Positions 1 through 9,731 are shown, counted from the stretch's first letter. The stretch is 34,130 nt of DNA from Streptomyces sp. NRRL B-24085 (GCF_001282115.1 NZ_LJBR01000297.1:1-34130); one strand, 5' to 3'. Program-made: numbers and translations. The notes: generated by a model from the sequence alone, not told the origin.

Positions 1-93
1 GTGGGACGGGCGGGGTCGGGGGCCTCCCAGGCGGACATGCCGCACCCGGGGACGACATGGCTGGGCCGGAAGCCGGGGGTCGTCATCGGCGGC

Positions 94-2427
94 CTACTTC
101 CGCATGACCGCGGGTTCGTGGCGGCGCAGCAGCCGGGAGACGAGGAATCCGAAGAGCACCGAGAGGACGACGAGCATGACGATGTTCAGCAGCCACACGC
201 CGGCCGAGTGCTCGAACAGCGGGTCGCCGGTGAGGTCGCCGGGCACGATCCGGGCGAGGCCGATGGTGCCGGCCATCGCGCCGAGCGCCCAGCGCGAGGG
301 CACCAGCCAGGAGAACTCCTCCAGTCCGGGCACGCCGTCGAGTTTGAGCAGGGCGCCGCAGAACACGACCTGGACGATGGCGAGCAGCACGAGCAGCGGC
401 ATCGTCACCTCCTCCTTGCGCACCAGCGCGGACACGAGCAGGCCGAGCATCATCGCCGTGAACGCCAGCAGGGCGACCGCCAGGGTGATCTCGGCAAGGG
501 GCGGCATCACCACGCCTTCACCGCCGGGCGCGTTGAGGTCGACGCCCAGGAGGGCGACCAGGGTCAGGACCACCGCCTGCACGACGGTGATCGTGCCCAG
601 CACCACGACCTTGGACATCAGGTACGCCGATCTGGACAGACCCACGGCCCGTTCCCGACGGTAGATGACCCGTTCCTTCACCAGCTCGCGCACGGCGTTC
701 GCGGCGCCGGTGAGCACACCGCCGACGCACAGGATGAGCAGGGCGTTCATCGCGGTGTCCCGGGTGAGCTCACTGCCCGCGAGGGCCCGGGCCATGGCGC
801 CCATGACGAAGGGGAGCGCGATCATGATGGCGAGGAACGTACGGTCGGCGCTCAGAGCGGCGGTATAGCGGCGGATCAGGGTGCCGAGCTGGGCGCCTCG
901 GCTGCGGGGCCGGGGCGGGGGCGCGATGATCACCGGTTCGGAGCGGGGCGTGCGGGGCTGGGCGGTGGCCTCGGTGACGTACTGGTGCCGGAAGGCCGAG
1001 GAGTGGAAGTCGCCCGCCCAGTCGCGGTCCTGGTCGCGTTCGAACGCTTCGAAGGCCTCGGGCCACTGGGTGAACCCGAAGTAGGCGAGGGCGTCCTCGG
1101 GCGGGCCGTAGTAGGCGATCCGGCCGCCGGGGGCGAGGACGAGGAGGCGGTCGCAGACGTCGAGGCTCAGGACGCTGTGGGTGACGACGATGACCGTGCG
1201 GCCGTCGTCGGCGAGGCCGCGCAGCATGTGCATCACCGAGCGGTCCATGCCGGGGTCGAGACCGGAGGTCGGTTCGTCCAGGAAGAGCAGCGACGGTTTG
1301 GTCAGCAGTTCCAGGGCCACGCTGACGCGCTTGCGCTGTCCGCCGGAGAGGCTGTGCACGGGCTGCCTGGCGCGCTGTTCCAGGCCGAGTTCGCGGATCA
1401 CCTCGTCGACCCGTTCGCGGCGTTCGGCTTTCGCGGTGTCCTGCGGGAAGCGCAGTTCGGCGGCGTAGGACAGGGCGCTGCGGACGGTGAGCTGGGCGTG
1501 CAGGATGTCGTCCTGCGGGACCAGGCCGATGCGCTGGCGCAGTTCGGCGTAGTCGCGGTAGAGGTCGCGGCCGTCGTAGAGGACGGTGCCGTGGTCGGCG
1601 GGGCGCTGGCCGGTGAGTGCGTTCAGGAGGGTGGACTTGCCCGCGCCGCTGGGGCCGACGACCGCGAGCAGGCACTTCTCCCCCACCGGGAAGGACACGT
1701 GGTCGAGCAGGGTCCGGCGGCCGCGGTCCACGGCGACCGTGAGGTCCTGGACGTCGAGGGAGACCTCGCCGGTGTCGACGTACTCCTGGAGCGTGTCGCC
1801 GACGAGGCAGAACGCCGAGTGCCCGATGCCGACGATGTCCCCCGGTCCGATGGGGGCGCTCGAGACGGGCCGGCCGTTGAGGTAGGTGCCGTTGTGGCTG
1901 CCGAGGTCGGCGATCTCGTAGCTGCCGTCGGGCAGGGCGCGCAGTTCGGCGTGGCGGCGGGAGACCACCAGGTCGTCGACGATCAGGTCGTTGTCGTCGG
2001 CGCGGCCGATGCGGACCGTGCGGGCGGGCAGCGGCCGTACCGCCGTGGGCCGGCGGAAGGTGCCGGTGAGGCCGGGCATCGAGACCGCCGAGGGGCGTTC
2101 GGGGGCGGGCACGCCCAGCAGGACGGCACAGGGACCGTCGGAGGGGCTGCCGAAGCGGATGACGCTGCCGGGGCCGACGTGCCACTCGTGGACGCGGCGG
2201 CCGTCCGCGTAGGTGCCGTTGGTGCTGTTCTCGTCCTCGAGGGTCCAGTGGTCGGCCTCGGGCCGCAGCACCGCGTGGTGCCACGAGACCCGGGCATCGT
2301 CCAGGACGATGTCGCTCAACGGGTCGCGCCCCACGTGGTAGTCGTGGCCCGGGCTCATCACCGTGGAGCCGGTGTCGGTCTCCAGGACGAGCTCGGGCGC
2401 CGTCGGTGCGACCGGCCGCTCCGCCAT
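94..2427 (-). CDS. FHA domain ABC transporter, fused ATPase and ABC-2 permease
   Basis: 777 aa half-transporter with ATPase and permease on one chain, in ABCG-like order (ATPase first). Two forkhead-associated phosphothreonine-binding domains lie at about residues 25-95 and 135-205; both keep the GR...S..H...NGT core (VGRDPLSD, STNGTY; IGRADDND, SHNGTY). The ATPase has Walker A GPSGAGKST at 258-266, Q-loop PQDD near 304, signature LSGGQ at 360-364 and Walker B LLFLDEP at 380-386. About six hydrophobic segments between 520 and 765 form the ABC-2 membrane domain. The FHA domains suggest gating by a Ser/Thr kinase, as is common in actinobacteria; none is encoded here. The substrate cannot be read from sequence. 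The ATG has no well-placed ribosome site but has a TAGAAT box 6 nt upstream. Confidence 0.95.
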   Translation of the reverse strand: MAERPVAPTAPELVLETDTGSTVMSPGHDYHVGRDPLSDIVLDDARVSWHHAVLRPEADHWTLEDENSTNGTYADGRRVHEWHVGPGSVIRFGSPSDGPCAVLLGVPAPERPSAVSMPGLTGTFRRPTAVRPLPARTVRIGRADDNDLIVDDLVVSRRHAELRALPDGSYEIADLGSHNGTYLNGRPVSSAPIGPGDIVGIGHSAFCLVGDTLQEYVDTGEVSLDVQDLTVAVDRGRRTLLDHVSFPVGEKCLLAVVGPSGAGKSTLLNALTGQRPADHGTVLYDGRDLYRDYAELRQRIGLVPQDDILHAQLTVRSALSYAAELRFPQDTAKAERRERVDEVIRELGLEQRARQPVHSLSGGQRKRVSVALELLTKPSLLFLDEPTSGLDPGMDRSVMHMLRGLADDGRTVIVVTHSVLSLDVCDRLLVLAPGGRIAYYGPPEDALAYFGFTQWPEAFEAFERDQDRDWAGDFHSSAFRHQYVTEATAQPRTPRSEPVIIAPPPRPRSRGAQLGTLIRRYTAALSADRTFLAIMIALPFVMGAMARALAGSELTRDTAMNALLILCVGGVLTGAANAVRELVKERVIYRRERAVGLSRSAYLMSKVVVLGTITVVQAVVLTLVALLGVDLNAPGGEGVVMPPLAEITLAVALLAFTAMMLGLLVSALVRKEEVTMPLLVLLAIVQVVFCGALLKLDGVPGLEEFSWLVPSRWALGAMAGTIGLARIVPGDLTGDPLFEHSAGVWLLNIVMLVVLSVLFGFLVSRLLRRHEPAVMRK

Positions 2428-2439
2428 GCCTGAATTCTA
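2428..2439 (-). promoter_or_regulatory. Possible -10 box giving a leaderless FHA-ABC transcript
   Basis: TAGAAT (complement of 2434-2439) ends 6 nt before the ATG at 2427. That puts the expected transcription start on or next to the start codon. The nearest purine-rich AAAGGAG lies about 20 nt upstream, too far to act as a Shine-Dalgarno. No convincing -35 was seen. Confidence 0.4.
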
Positions 2440-2547
2440 CCGATTCACTCCTTTGGCCGCCCGGTGACGAGGGCAGTTGCACGGGGAGCCGGTACGGGGC
2501 CCAGGACGGGCGCGGCCGGATGACGCAGGTGACGAGAACGGGAGCCT

Positions 2548-2702
2548 CTGGGCGGATCCGGCGACGAGGAGGTGGAGAACGGCGCCGCTACAGGAGGGAG
2601 CGGGGTGCGGCGAGGCGACCCGGCGGCCGGCGGCGAGAAGCAACGAGGCGGCTCCGGTCCGACAGGAGACCGGGATGCGGCGGGGCGACTACGGGCGCCA
2701 GG
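2548..2702. repeat. Degenerate direct repeat, about 72-nt period, in a gene-free gap
   Basis: The 340-nt gap 2428-2767 holds no gene I can support. Within it two imperfect copies can be aligned by eye. ACAGGAG followed by CGGGGTGCGGCGAGGCGAC (from 2590) matches ACAGGAG followed by CCGGGATGCGGCGGGGCGAC (from 2662), and the flanks starting CCGGCG.CGAG also resemble each other. Open frames crossing it look like GC-driven artefacts. The function is unknown. Confidence 0.4.
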
Positions 2703-2767
2703 GTGCAGGGCACGTCGGCCGCGGCGGAGCGACCCTGCGCACCGGGAGCGGACGGCGGCCAGGCGGC

Positions 2768-3178
2768 TCAGGCGACCGGCGTGAAGAGCGTCGAGGCCAT
2801 CCGGTGCATTCGCAAGGCGTCCACGGACTCGGCGAGCAGTTCGTACTCGGTGGTGTCGTCGCTCGCGGCGATCCGGACCAGCCGACCGGCCGCCAACTCG
2901 TCGGCGACCAGCTCCTGTTGGTACAGATCGGTGCACCAGGCCCGCATCACGGCGGGCACGTCGAGCACGGTGTCGGCGACCGGGACGAGGGCACCCACCG
3001 GCAGGTACTCCGCCTCGGGCCGGGGATCCAGTCGGTCGGCGATCCAGGAGGCCCGGTCGCGCAACCACCACAGGGCGAGGGCGAGGGTGGGCGCACGGTA
3101 GGTTCCGAGGGGGACGCCGATGCGCCGCCCGTCGCAGATGCCGTACCCCGTGACATGGCACAGGAATTCGTCGTGCAC
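2768..3178 (-). CDS. Hypothetical protein, 136 aa
   Basis: Not assigned to a named family. It is a soluble, acidic protein with no signal peptide or membrane span. An N-terminal segment (FLCHVTGYGICDGRRIG) is followed by a hydrophobic ALALWWLRD stretch and a helical C-terminal half rich in Leu, Ala and Glu. The GTG start at 3178 is supported by GGGGGAG 6 nt upstream. The codon pattern fits a real gene and the opposite strand offers nothing better. It diverges from the SnoaL-like gene across a 331-nt gap. No function is inferred. Confidence 0.7.
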   Translation of the reverse strand: MHDEFLCHVTGYGICDGRRIGVPLGTYRAPTLALALWWLRDRASWIADRLDPRPEAEYLPVGALVPVADTVLDVPAVMRAWCTDLYQQELVADELAAGRLVRIAASDDTTEYELLAESVDALRMHRMASTLFTPVA

Positions 3179-3509
3179 GATCCACTCCCCCGCTTGCTCC
3201 AGTCGCCTGCCGGCAGGGTCCTCGCTTCCGTGCGGCTCAGTGGTGGTACGCGCTCTTGCTGCTGTACGTGACGGGTTCTTCGCTCGATGTGAAGGACCTG
3301 TCAGTCGAGTATGTTCACTACTGAAACACTGTCACCACGTCTTTTTGGCCAGTCTCCTGGCATATTCACCCCCCTTCCTGGCCGAAATCTGACGGGTACT
3401 CGTGCAAACTCCATGACCCCGGAAGTAATCGACGGTTCCGGGCGCCCCGGGCAGGGTTGTCGCAGCAGGTCCCACCAGCACAGACGACCTCGATGGAGGC
3501 TGATTCACC
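3179..3509. promoter_or_regulatory. Divergent intergenic region with a relatively AT-rich core
   Basis: This 331-nt gap separates the 136-aa gene (-) from the SnoaL-like gene (+). The middle (about 3300-3420) is clearly richer in A and T than its surroundings, as expected for promoters. On the minus strand a GTGACA box 16 nt from CATACT could serve the 136-aa gene. For the plus-strand gene, GGAGG at 3495-3499 lies 10 nt before the GTG at 3510. No further gene is supported here. Confidence 0.4.
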
Positions 3510-3893
3510 GTGCCCGCGAACACTGACCGCTATGAGAGCGCCGTGGCCCGCTACTTCGAAGCCTGGAACGCGCGTGAGCCGGAGGCACGTGCCAAGGCGG
3601 TGACGGCCGCCTGGACGGTGGACGGCGGCTACACCGACCCCCTCGCCGACGTGGTGGGCCACGACGGGATCGCCGCGGTGATCGCGGCGGTCCACGAGCA
3701 GTTCCCGGGGTTCGTCTTCCGGATCACCGGCGCCGTCGACGGCCATCACGACACGGCGCGGTTCTCCTGGGAGCTCGTCAGCGAGGACGACGGCTCGGCG
3801 CCCGTCGCCGGATCCGATGTCGTCACGCTCGCCGAGGACGACCGGATCCGGACCGTGCACGGGTTCCTGGACCGGGTGCCGGCCGGGGCGTGA
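3510..3893 (+). CDS. SnoaL-like / NTF2-like polyketide cyclase-fold protein
   Basis: 127 aa, close to the normal length of a single cone-shaped NTF2/SnoaL domain. Family traits are the N-terminal helix with YFEAWNAREPEAR, then DGGYTDPLADVVGHDGIAAVIAAV, then beta strands with FRITGAVDGHHDTARFSWEL and a closing VHGFLDRV. Members range from polyketide cyclases to isomerases and many of unknown substrate. No secondary-metabolite genes flank it, so the substrate is open. The GTG start is fixed by GGAGG 10 nt upstream. It lies 72 nt before the DUF1905 gene on the same strand, so co-transcription is plausible. Confidence 0.85.
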   Translation: MPANTDRYESAVARYFEAWNAREPEARAKAVTAAWTVDGGYTDPLADVVGHDGIAAVIAAVHEQFPGFVFRITGAVDGHHDTARFSWELVSEDDGSAPVAGSDVVTLAEDDRIRTVHGFLDRVPAGA

Positions 3894-3965
3894 GAGTCGG
3901 CCGCGATGACTTCCCACCCCGTCGGCGGTCTCCTGAGGAGGAAGCCGTCGGCGAGGGAGGACATC

Positions 3966-4274
3966 ATGGCCACGACCGGAAAAGCGACCGGGGAAGCGAC
4001 CGGGAAACTGGACGCGGAATTCACCGCAGTCCTCAGCAGGAACCCGGGGAAGGGCGGCTGGACCTGCGTCCGCTGGCCCGCCTCCGTGGAGTTCTTCGGC
4101 ACCCGGGGGCTCGTCAAGGTCCGCGGGACGATCGACGGGCACCCCTTCCAGAGCTCCTTCATGGCTCTCGGGGACGGCACGCACATGCTGCCCGTGAAGG
4201 CCGAGGTGCGGAAGGCGATCGGCAAGGACGCGGGCGACACGGTGACCGTGCGCATCGAGGAGCGGACCGGCTGA
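3966..4274 (+). CDS. DUF1905 domain protein
   Basis: 102 aa from the ATG at 3966, which has a strong GGAGG 5 nt upstream (3956-3960). The longer in-frame start at 3906 lacks such a site. The DUF1905 beta-barrel fills the chain: LDAEFTAVLSRNPGKGGWTCVRWP, FFGTRGLVKVRGTIDGHPFQSSFM, then GTHMLPVKAEVRKAIGKDAGDTVTVRIEE. The biochemical role of DUF1905 is not established. In many genomes it occurs with YdeI/OmpD-like domains, absent here. The gene ends in a strong hairpin shared with the convergent aldo/keto reductase. Confidence 0.88.
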   Translation: MATTGKATGEATGKLDAEFTAVLSRNPGKGGWTCVRWPASVEFFGTRGLVKVRGTIDGHPFQSSFMALGDGTHMLPVKAEVRKAIGKDAGDTVTVRIEERTG

Positions 4275-4291
4275 TCGCTGCGGAACGCGGG

Positions 4292-4356
4292 CCGGGCACC
4301 GGCCTGAGGCCGGTGCCCGGTTCCTGTGACCGCCGCGGCCGGGCCGGCCGCGGCGG

Positions 4357-4358
<2 letters not shown>
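4292..4358. terminator. Two tandem perfect hairpins between convergent genes
   Basis: The first hairpin has a perfect 13-bp stem (4292-4304 with 4308-4320) around a TGA loop, followed by TTCCTG. The second has a perfect 13-bp stem (4328-4340 with 4346-4358) around GGGCC. It touches the stop codon of the minus-strand reductase. Together they look like a bidirectional terminator of the U-poor kind common in Streptomyces. Confidence 0.8.
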
Positions 4359-5352
<994 letters not shown>

Positions 5353-5476
5353 CGCGACTCCAGAGGGGTTGGCACGGTGGAACCGAAGTCTTCAATTCCT
5401 GCCCACTCTTTCGCGACCTGGGGGCATTGGTCCAACAGAAGAATCCGATGGAATTCAGCGGCTAGGCTTCTCAATC
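5353..5476. promoter_or_regulatory. Divergent promoter region, reductase / LysR
   Basis: This 124-nt gap contains the small palindrome TTGGTCCAA (5427-5435) and a TAGGCT box at 5463-5468, 8 nt before the LysR ATG. LysR proteins usually bind T-N11-A palindromes in such divergent gaps. The assignment is by position only. Confidence 0.4.
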
Positions 5477-6355
5477 ATGGAACTGCGTCATCTCCAGCAC
5501 TTCGTGGCGGTCGCCGAGGACCAGCACTTCACCCGGGCCGCCGAGCGGCTGCTGGTGTCCCAGTCCGGGCTGTCCGCGTCCATCCGGGCGCTGGAGCGCG
5601 AGCTGCAGACCCCGCTGTTCGTACGGACCACCCGCCGGGTGACGCTCACCCCGGCCGGGCGGGCCCTGCTCGGCGAGGCCGAACGGATCCTCGCACAGGT
5701 GCGTTCCGCCCACGAGGCGGTGGCCGCGGTGCAGGGCGTGCTGCGCGGGATGCTCGCGCTGGGCTCCGAGCAGTGCATCGCCGGGGTGAACGTGGCGGGG
5801 CTGCTGGCCTCGTTCCGGCGGCAGCATCCGGACGTGGAGATCTGTCTGCGCCAGGCGGGCTCGGGCGCGCTCGCCGAGGAGGTCGCCGCGGGGCGTCTCG
5901 ACCTGGCGTTCGCCGTACGGGGGACGCCCGAGGAGACCGACCAGCTCCGGGCCGTACCGCTGACCGGTGAGCCGATGACCGTGCTGTGCCATCCCAGTCA
6001 CCCGCTCGCGGCGGCCGGCGCGGCCGTGACGCCGGAGGACCTGGGCGGCGAGGTCTTCGTCGACTTCCACCCGGACTGGGGGCCGCGCCGCACCACCGAC
6101 GCCGTCTTCGCCGCGGCGGGCGTGCGCCGGACGGTGGCGCTGGAGGTCAACGACGTGCACAGCCTGCTCGACCTGGTGGACGAGAACCTCGGTGTGGCCG
6201 TCGTCCCGCAGCACTTCCGGCACAAGCGGCCGTCGCTGACGGCCCTGCCCGTCAAGGGCACCGGGGAGACCGTGTACGAGACCGTCGCCCTGCTGCCGCC
6301 CCCGCAGGCCACCAGTCCGGCGGCGCGGGCGCTGATGGCCCTGCTGGAGAGCTGA
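5477..6355 (+). CDS. LysR family transcriptional regulator
   Basis: 292 aa from the ATG of MELRHLQHFVAVAEDQHF. This is the canonical LysR start, with the winged helix-turn-helix in the first 65 residues (FTRAAERLLVSQSGLSASIRALERELQTPLF). The frame is open further upstream, but those codons lack family similarity. Residues about 90-290 form the effector-binding domain (ALGSEQCIAGVNVAGLLASF, PLTGEPMTVLCHPSHPLA). Candidate targets are the divergent aldo/keto reductase and the carotenoid oxygenase 125 nt downstream on the same strand. The effector is unknown. Confidence 0.93.
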   Translation: MELRHLQHFVAVAEDQHFTRAAERLLVSQSGLSASIRALERELQTPLFVRTTRRVTLTPAGRALLGEAERILAQVRSAHEAVAAVQGVLRGMLALGSEQCIAGVNVAGLLASFRRQHPDVEICLRQAGSGALAEEVAAGRLDLAFAVRGTPEETDQLRAVPLTGEPMTVLCHPSHPLAAAGAAVTPEDLGGEVFVDFHPDWGPRRTTDAVFAAAGVRRTVALEVNDVHSLLDLVDENLGVAVVPQHFRHKRPSLTALPVKGTGETVYETVALLPPPQATSPAARALMALLES

Positions 6356-6480
6356 GCCACCGCGCCGAAGAGGGGGCCTGGCAACACCCCAGGACGGGGC
6401 CCACCACTCCTGACCCGAGCCGTCCCGCACCGCAGACTCATGACCGTCAGCGAGGACAACTGCGGTCAGGAGCAGGGAAC

Positions 6481-8058
6481 ATGACGGACCCCACACGGAC
6501 CACGCACTGGGCACGGACGGCGAATGCCGCGAGCACGACCGACTCCGCACGGACGACTGGCCCCACGCGCCGCAACGTCCTGCGCGGCGCCGCGGCGGTC
6601 GCCGCCGCGGGCGGGCTGATCGGCACCGGACTGGACGCGCAACCGGCTTCCGCGGCGCCGCCCTCGGCGTCCACGCGCCGCTTCCCGTTCCTGGAGGGTG
6701 CCTTCGAGCCGGTCACCGAGGAGCTGACCGCCTTCGACCTGCCGGTCACGGGGCGCGTCCCCCGCGAGCTGAACGGCCGCTACCTGCGCACCGGCCCCAA
6801 CGTGCTGGGCCTGGAGGACCCGCGCGCCCACCACTGGATGCTCGGCGACGGCATGGTGCACGGCGTCCGGCTGCGCGAGGGCCGCGCCGAGTGGTACCGC
6901 AACCGCTGGGTGCGCTCCTCCCAGGTGGCGAGGAAGCTCGGCGAGCCCTACCCCGGCCCGGTGCCGCCGGACGACTTCCCGTGCAACACCCATGTGATCC
7001 CCCACCGGGGACGCATCCTGGCGCTCCAGGAGAGCGGGCCGCTGCCGTACGAGCTCGACGACGAGCTGAACACTGTGGGCACCTACGACTTCCGGGGCAC
7101 CCTGGAGGGCGCGTTCACCGCGCACACCAAGTTCGACACGTACGCCGGCGAGCTGCACGCGATCGCCTACTACCCGACCTGGGACCACGTCCGGCACCTC
7201 GTGGTGGACCCGAGGGGACGCGTCTCGCGCAGCACACGGATCCCGGTGGCGGACGCGCCGATGATCCACGACTTCGCGCTCACCGAGCGGTACGTGATCA
7301 TCCTCGACATGCCGGTCACCTTCGACATGGCGGGCGCCGAGCGCGGTGACCTCGTGCCCTACCTCTGGAACGACCGGCATCCGGCACGGGTCGGCGTCAT
7401 GCCCCGCGCGGGCGGTACGGTCCGCTGGTTCGAGGTCGACCCGGTGTACTACTCGCACACCCTCAACGCGTACGAGGAGGGCGACAGCCTGGTCGTCGAC
7501 ATGACCAACTTCGACGCGCCCTTCCTCGTGGCGGGCAACGGCTCGGGAGGCCCGTACGGGGCGGGCACCCCCCGTCTGGACCGCTGGACGGTCGACCTCC
7601 GGCAGGGGCGGGTGCGGACCCGGACCCTCGACGACCGGCCCCAGGAGTTCCCCCGCGTCAACGAGGCGCTGGTGTCACGCCGGCACCGCTACGGGTACTC
7701 GGCGGCGGCCGCGGAGATGGCGGCGGCCTATCAGGCGGTCGACGGCAACCCGCCGCCCGACCGGGCGTTCAGCAACGCGCTCATCAAGCACGACCTGCTG
7801 CGGGGCACCTCGCAGGTGCACCGGCTGCCCCGGGGGGCGGCGGCGAGCGAGGCCGTGTTCGTGCCGTCCGACCCCTGCGACGACCGGGCCGCCGAGGACG
7901 ACGGGTACGCCATCGCGTATGTGCACAACCCCGAGCGTGGGGCCAGTGACCTGCTGATCCTCGCGGCCCAGGACTTCACGGGCGAGCCGGTGGCCCGGAT
8001 CCACCTGCCGGGACGGGTGCCGCTGGGCTTCCACGGGAGCTGGATTCCCGACGCGTGA
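6481..8058 (+). CDS. Carotenoid oxygenase family protein with Tat signal peptide
   Basis: 525 aa non-heme iron dioxygenase of the carotenoid/stilbene cleavage family, which splits C=C bonds of polyenes or stilbenes. The four iron-ligand histidines are His215 (AHTKFD), His263 (IHDFALTERY), His326 (SHTLNAYEEGD) and His518 (FHGSW). The family motif GRYLRTGPN is near residue 100. The N-terminus carries twin arginines (TRRNVLRG, 29-36), a hydrophobic Ala/Gly run and an ASAAP cleavage-like site near 56-60, so Tat export is predicted. The ATG at 6481 has GGAGCAGGG just upstream; longer in-frame starts would bury the signal peptide. The substrate is unknown, and no carotenoid biosynthesis gene is in the window. 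Confidence 0.93.
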   Translation: MTDPTRTTHWARTANAASTTDSARTTGPTRRNVLRGAAAVAAAGGLIGTGLDAQPASAAPPSASTRRFPFLEGAFEPVTEELTAFDLPVTGRVPRELNGRYLRTGPNVLGLEDPRAHHWMLGDGMVHGVRLREGRAEWYRNRWVRSSQVARKLGEPYPGPVPPDDFPCNTHVIPHRGRILALQESGPLPYELDDELNTVGTYDFRGTLEGAFTAHTKFDTYAGELHAIAYYPTWDHVRHLVVDPRGRVSRSTRIPVADAPMIHDFALTERYVIILDMPVTFDMAGAERGDLVPYLWNDRHPARVGVMPRAGGTVRWFEVDPVYYSHTLNAYEEGDSLVVDMTNFDAPFLVAGNGSGGPYGAGTPRLDRWTVDLRQGRVRTRTLDDRPQEFPRVNEALVSRRHRYGYSAAAAEMAAAYQAVDGNPPPDRAFSNALIKHDLLRGTSQVHRLPRGAAASEAVFVPSDPCDDRAAEDDGYAIAYVHNPERGASDLLILAAQDFTGEPVARIHLPGRVPLGFHGSWIPDA

Positions 8059-8112
8059 TCTCAGGGCCGGATTCCGGCGCGTGACGCGGCGTGATGCGCG
8101 ATGGTGGATGTC

Positions 8113-8622
8113 ATGCATGCAAAGGACATCCTCATCGACGGTTTCGGCCGCATCCAGGAAGAAGTCCACGCCGTCGTCGAGGGCCTGGGCCCCGACGACC
8201 TCAACCACCGTCCCGGACCCGACGCCAACTCCGTGGCCTGGCTGGTCTGGCACCTCGCCCGCGTCCAGGACGACCACGTGGCCGGCGCCTTCGGCCTCGA
8301 CCAGGTGTGGCTGACCCAGGACTGGGAGAAGCGGTTCGGCCTCGGCCTGAAGCCGCGCGACATCGGCTACGGCCACACCTCCGCGCAGGTCGCCAAGGTG
8401 CGCGTCGACTCCGCGGACCTGCTGACCGGTTACTACGACGCCGTGCACGCCCAGAGCCTCGAAGCCCTGCGCGGGCTGAGCGCCGCCGACCTGGAGCGGG
8501 TGGTGGACGAGAACTGGGACCCGCCGGTCACCCTCGGGGTGCGCCTGGTCAGCGTCCTGTCCGACGATCTCCAGCACGTCGGACAGGCCGCCTATCTGCG
8601 GGGGCTGCTTCAGAGCGCGTAG
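8113..8622 (+). CDS. DinB-like / DUF664 mycothiol-dependent enzyme-fold protein
   Basis: 169 aa four-helix DinB-2 protein. The metal-binding histidines appear as VWHLARVQDDHV and DDLQHVGQAAYLRG, and the closing YLRGLLQ is typical of actinobacterial DUF664 proteins. Some members are mycothiol-dependent transferases or maleylpyruvate isomerases; many have no assigned substrate. I prefer the ATG at 8113 (MHAKDILIDGFGRI), preceded by GGTGGA. An in-frame ATG at 8101 would add four residues. The 3' end overlaps the convergent adenosine deaminase gene by 13 nt (8610-8622). Confidence 0.88.
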   Translation: MHAKDILIDGFGRIQEEVHAVVEGLGPDDLNHRPGPDANSVAWLVWHLARVQDDHVAGAFGLDQVWLTQDWEKRFGLGLKPRDIGYGHTSAQVAKVRVDSADLLTGYYDAVHAQSLEALRGLSAADLERVVDENWDPPVTLGVRLVSVLSDDLQHVGQAAYLRGLLQSA

Positions 8623-9683
8623 CCCGGCAGGACGACGTCCTCGATGAGGGCCCTGCGCTCGTCGAACGGGATGAACGCGCTCTTGAGCGCGTTCACCGTG
8701 ACCGTGCGCAGGTCCTCGACGGTCCAGCCCGCCTCCTCGACCATCAGCGACATCTCACGGGTCATGGTCGTCCCCGACACCAGCCGGTTGTCGGTGTTGA
8801 GGGTGACCCGGAAGCCCAGGTCCTTCAGGGCCGTGATCGGGTGGTCGGCGATCGAGTCGGCCGCGCCGGTCTGGAGGTTCGACGTCGGGCACATCTCCAG
8901 GGCGATACGGCGGTCCCGGACCCAGCCCGCGAGCCGACCGAGCTTGCCCGCGGCGAGGTCGGGGATGTCCTCGGTGATCCGCACACCGTGGCCGAGCCGC
9001 TGGGCGCCGCACACCTGCACGGCCTGGTGGATGCTGGGCAGGCCATGGGCCTCGCCGGCGTGGATGGTGAAGGGGACGTTCTCGCGGCGCAGGTGCTCGA
9101 AGGCGTCCAGGTGGTCGGCGGCCGGGAAGCCGTCCTCGGCGCCGGCGATGTCGAAGCCGACGACACCGGCGTCCCGGAAGGCCACGGCCAGGTCGGCGGC
9201 CTCGCGCACCCGGTCGAACATCCGCATCCCGCACAGCAGGGTGCCGACCCGGACCGGCGTGCCCGCGGCGGCGGCCTTCGCCATGCCGGCGGCCAGCCCC
9301 TCCTGGACGGTCTCGACGACCTCGGCCATGGTCAGCCCGCCGTTGGTGTTCAGCTCGGGGGCGTAGCGCACCTCGCCGTACACGACCCCGTCGGCGGCCA
9401 GGTCGAGGACGTACTCCTCGGCCGTGCGCAGCAGGCCCTCGCGGGTCTGCATGACGGCGAGGGTGTGCTCGAAGGTGGCTATGTAGCGCACCAGGTCACC
9501 GGAGTTGGCGGCGTCGAAGTACCAGGCGGCGAGCTCGTCCGGGTCGGTGGTGGGCAGGGTGTGGCCGACCTCCGCCGCGAGCTCCACGACGGTGGCGGGG
9601 CGCAGGCCGCCGTCGAGGTGGTCGTGCAGGACCGCCTTGGGGAGGCGGCGGATCAGGTCGGCGTCTACGCGCGTAGCGGTCAT
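8610..9683 (-). CDS. add: Adenosine deaminase
   Basis: 357 aa metal-dependent amidohydrolase that deaminates adenosine or deoxyadenosine to inosine in purine salvage. Zinc and catalytic motifs are complete: HDHLDGG (His20, His22), HAGEAHG (His208, Glu211), RLGHGVR (His232) and NTDN (Asp298); MCPTSNLQTG is the usual family block. Length matches bacterial Add. The ATG has a GAAGAAAG site upstream. It lies 48 nt downstream of the VOC gene on the same strand, so they are probably co-transcribed. Streptomyces often carry several add paralogues, so purine specificity is likely but not certain. Confidence 0.94.
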   Translation of the reverse strand: MTATRVDADLIRRLPKAVLHDHLDGGLRPATVVELAAEVGHTLPTTDPDELAAWYFDAANSGDLVRYIATFEHTLAVMQTREGLLRTAEEYVLDLAADGVVYGEVRYAPELNTNGGLTMAEVVETVQEGLAAGMAKAAAAGTPVRVGTLLCGMRMFDRVREAADLAVAFRDAGVVGFDIAGAEDGFPAADHLDAFEHLRRENVPFTIHAGEAHGLPSIHQAVQVCGAQRLGHGVRITEDIPDLAAGKLGRLAGWVRDRRIALEMCPTSNLQTGAADSIADHPITALKDLGFRVTLNTDNRLVSGTTMTREMSLMVEEAGWTVEDLRTVTVNALKSAFIPFDERRALIEDVVLPGYAL

Positions 9684-9731
9684 GGCGGGGTCTTTCTTCG
9701 AACGTCCGGCGGAGTGGCGGCGGAAGGGGGG

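Noticed and set aside
1..2433. An 810-residue open frame on the plus strand opposite the FHA-ABC gene
   Set aside because: It is rich in His, Gln, Gly, Asp and Arg without domain motifs, as expected from the antisense of a high-GC gene. The minus strand has complete FHA and ABC motifs.
2406..3271. Long plus-strand frames over 2406-3271
   Set aside because: They cross the gene-free gap and lie antisense to the 136-aa gene; low-complexity Arg/Gly composition and no domain.
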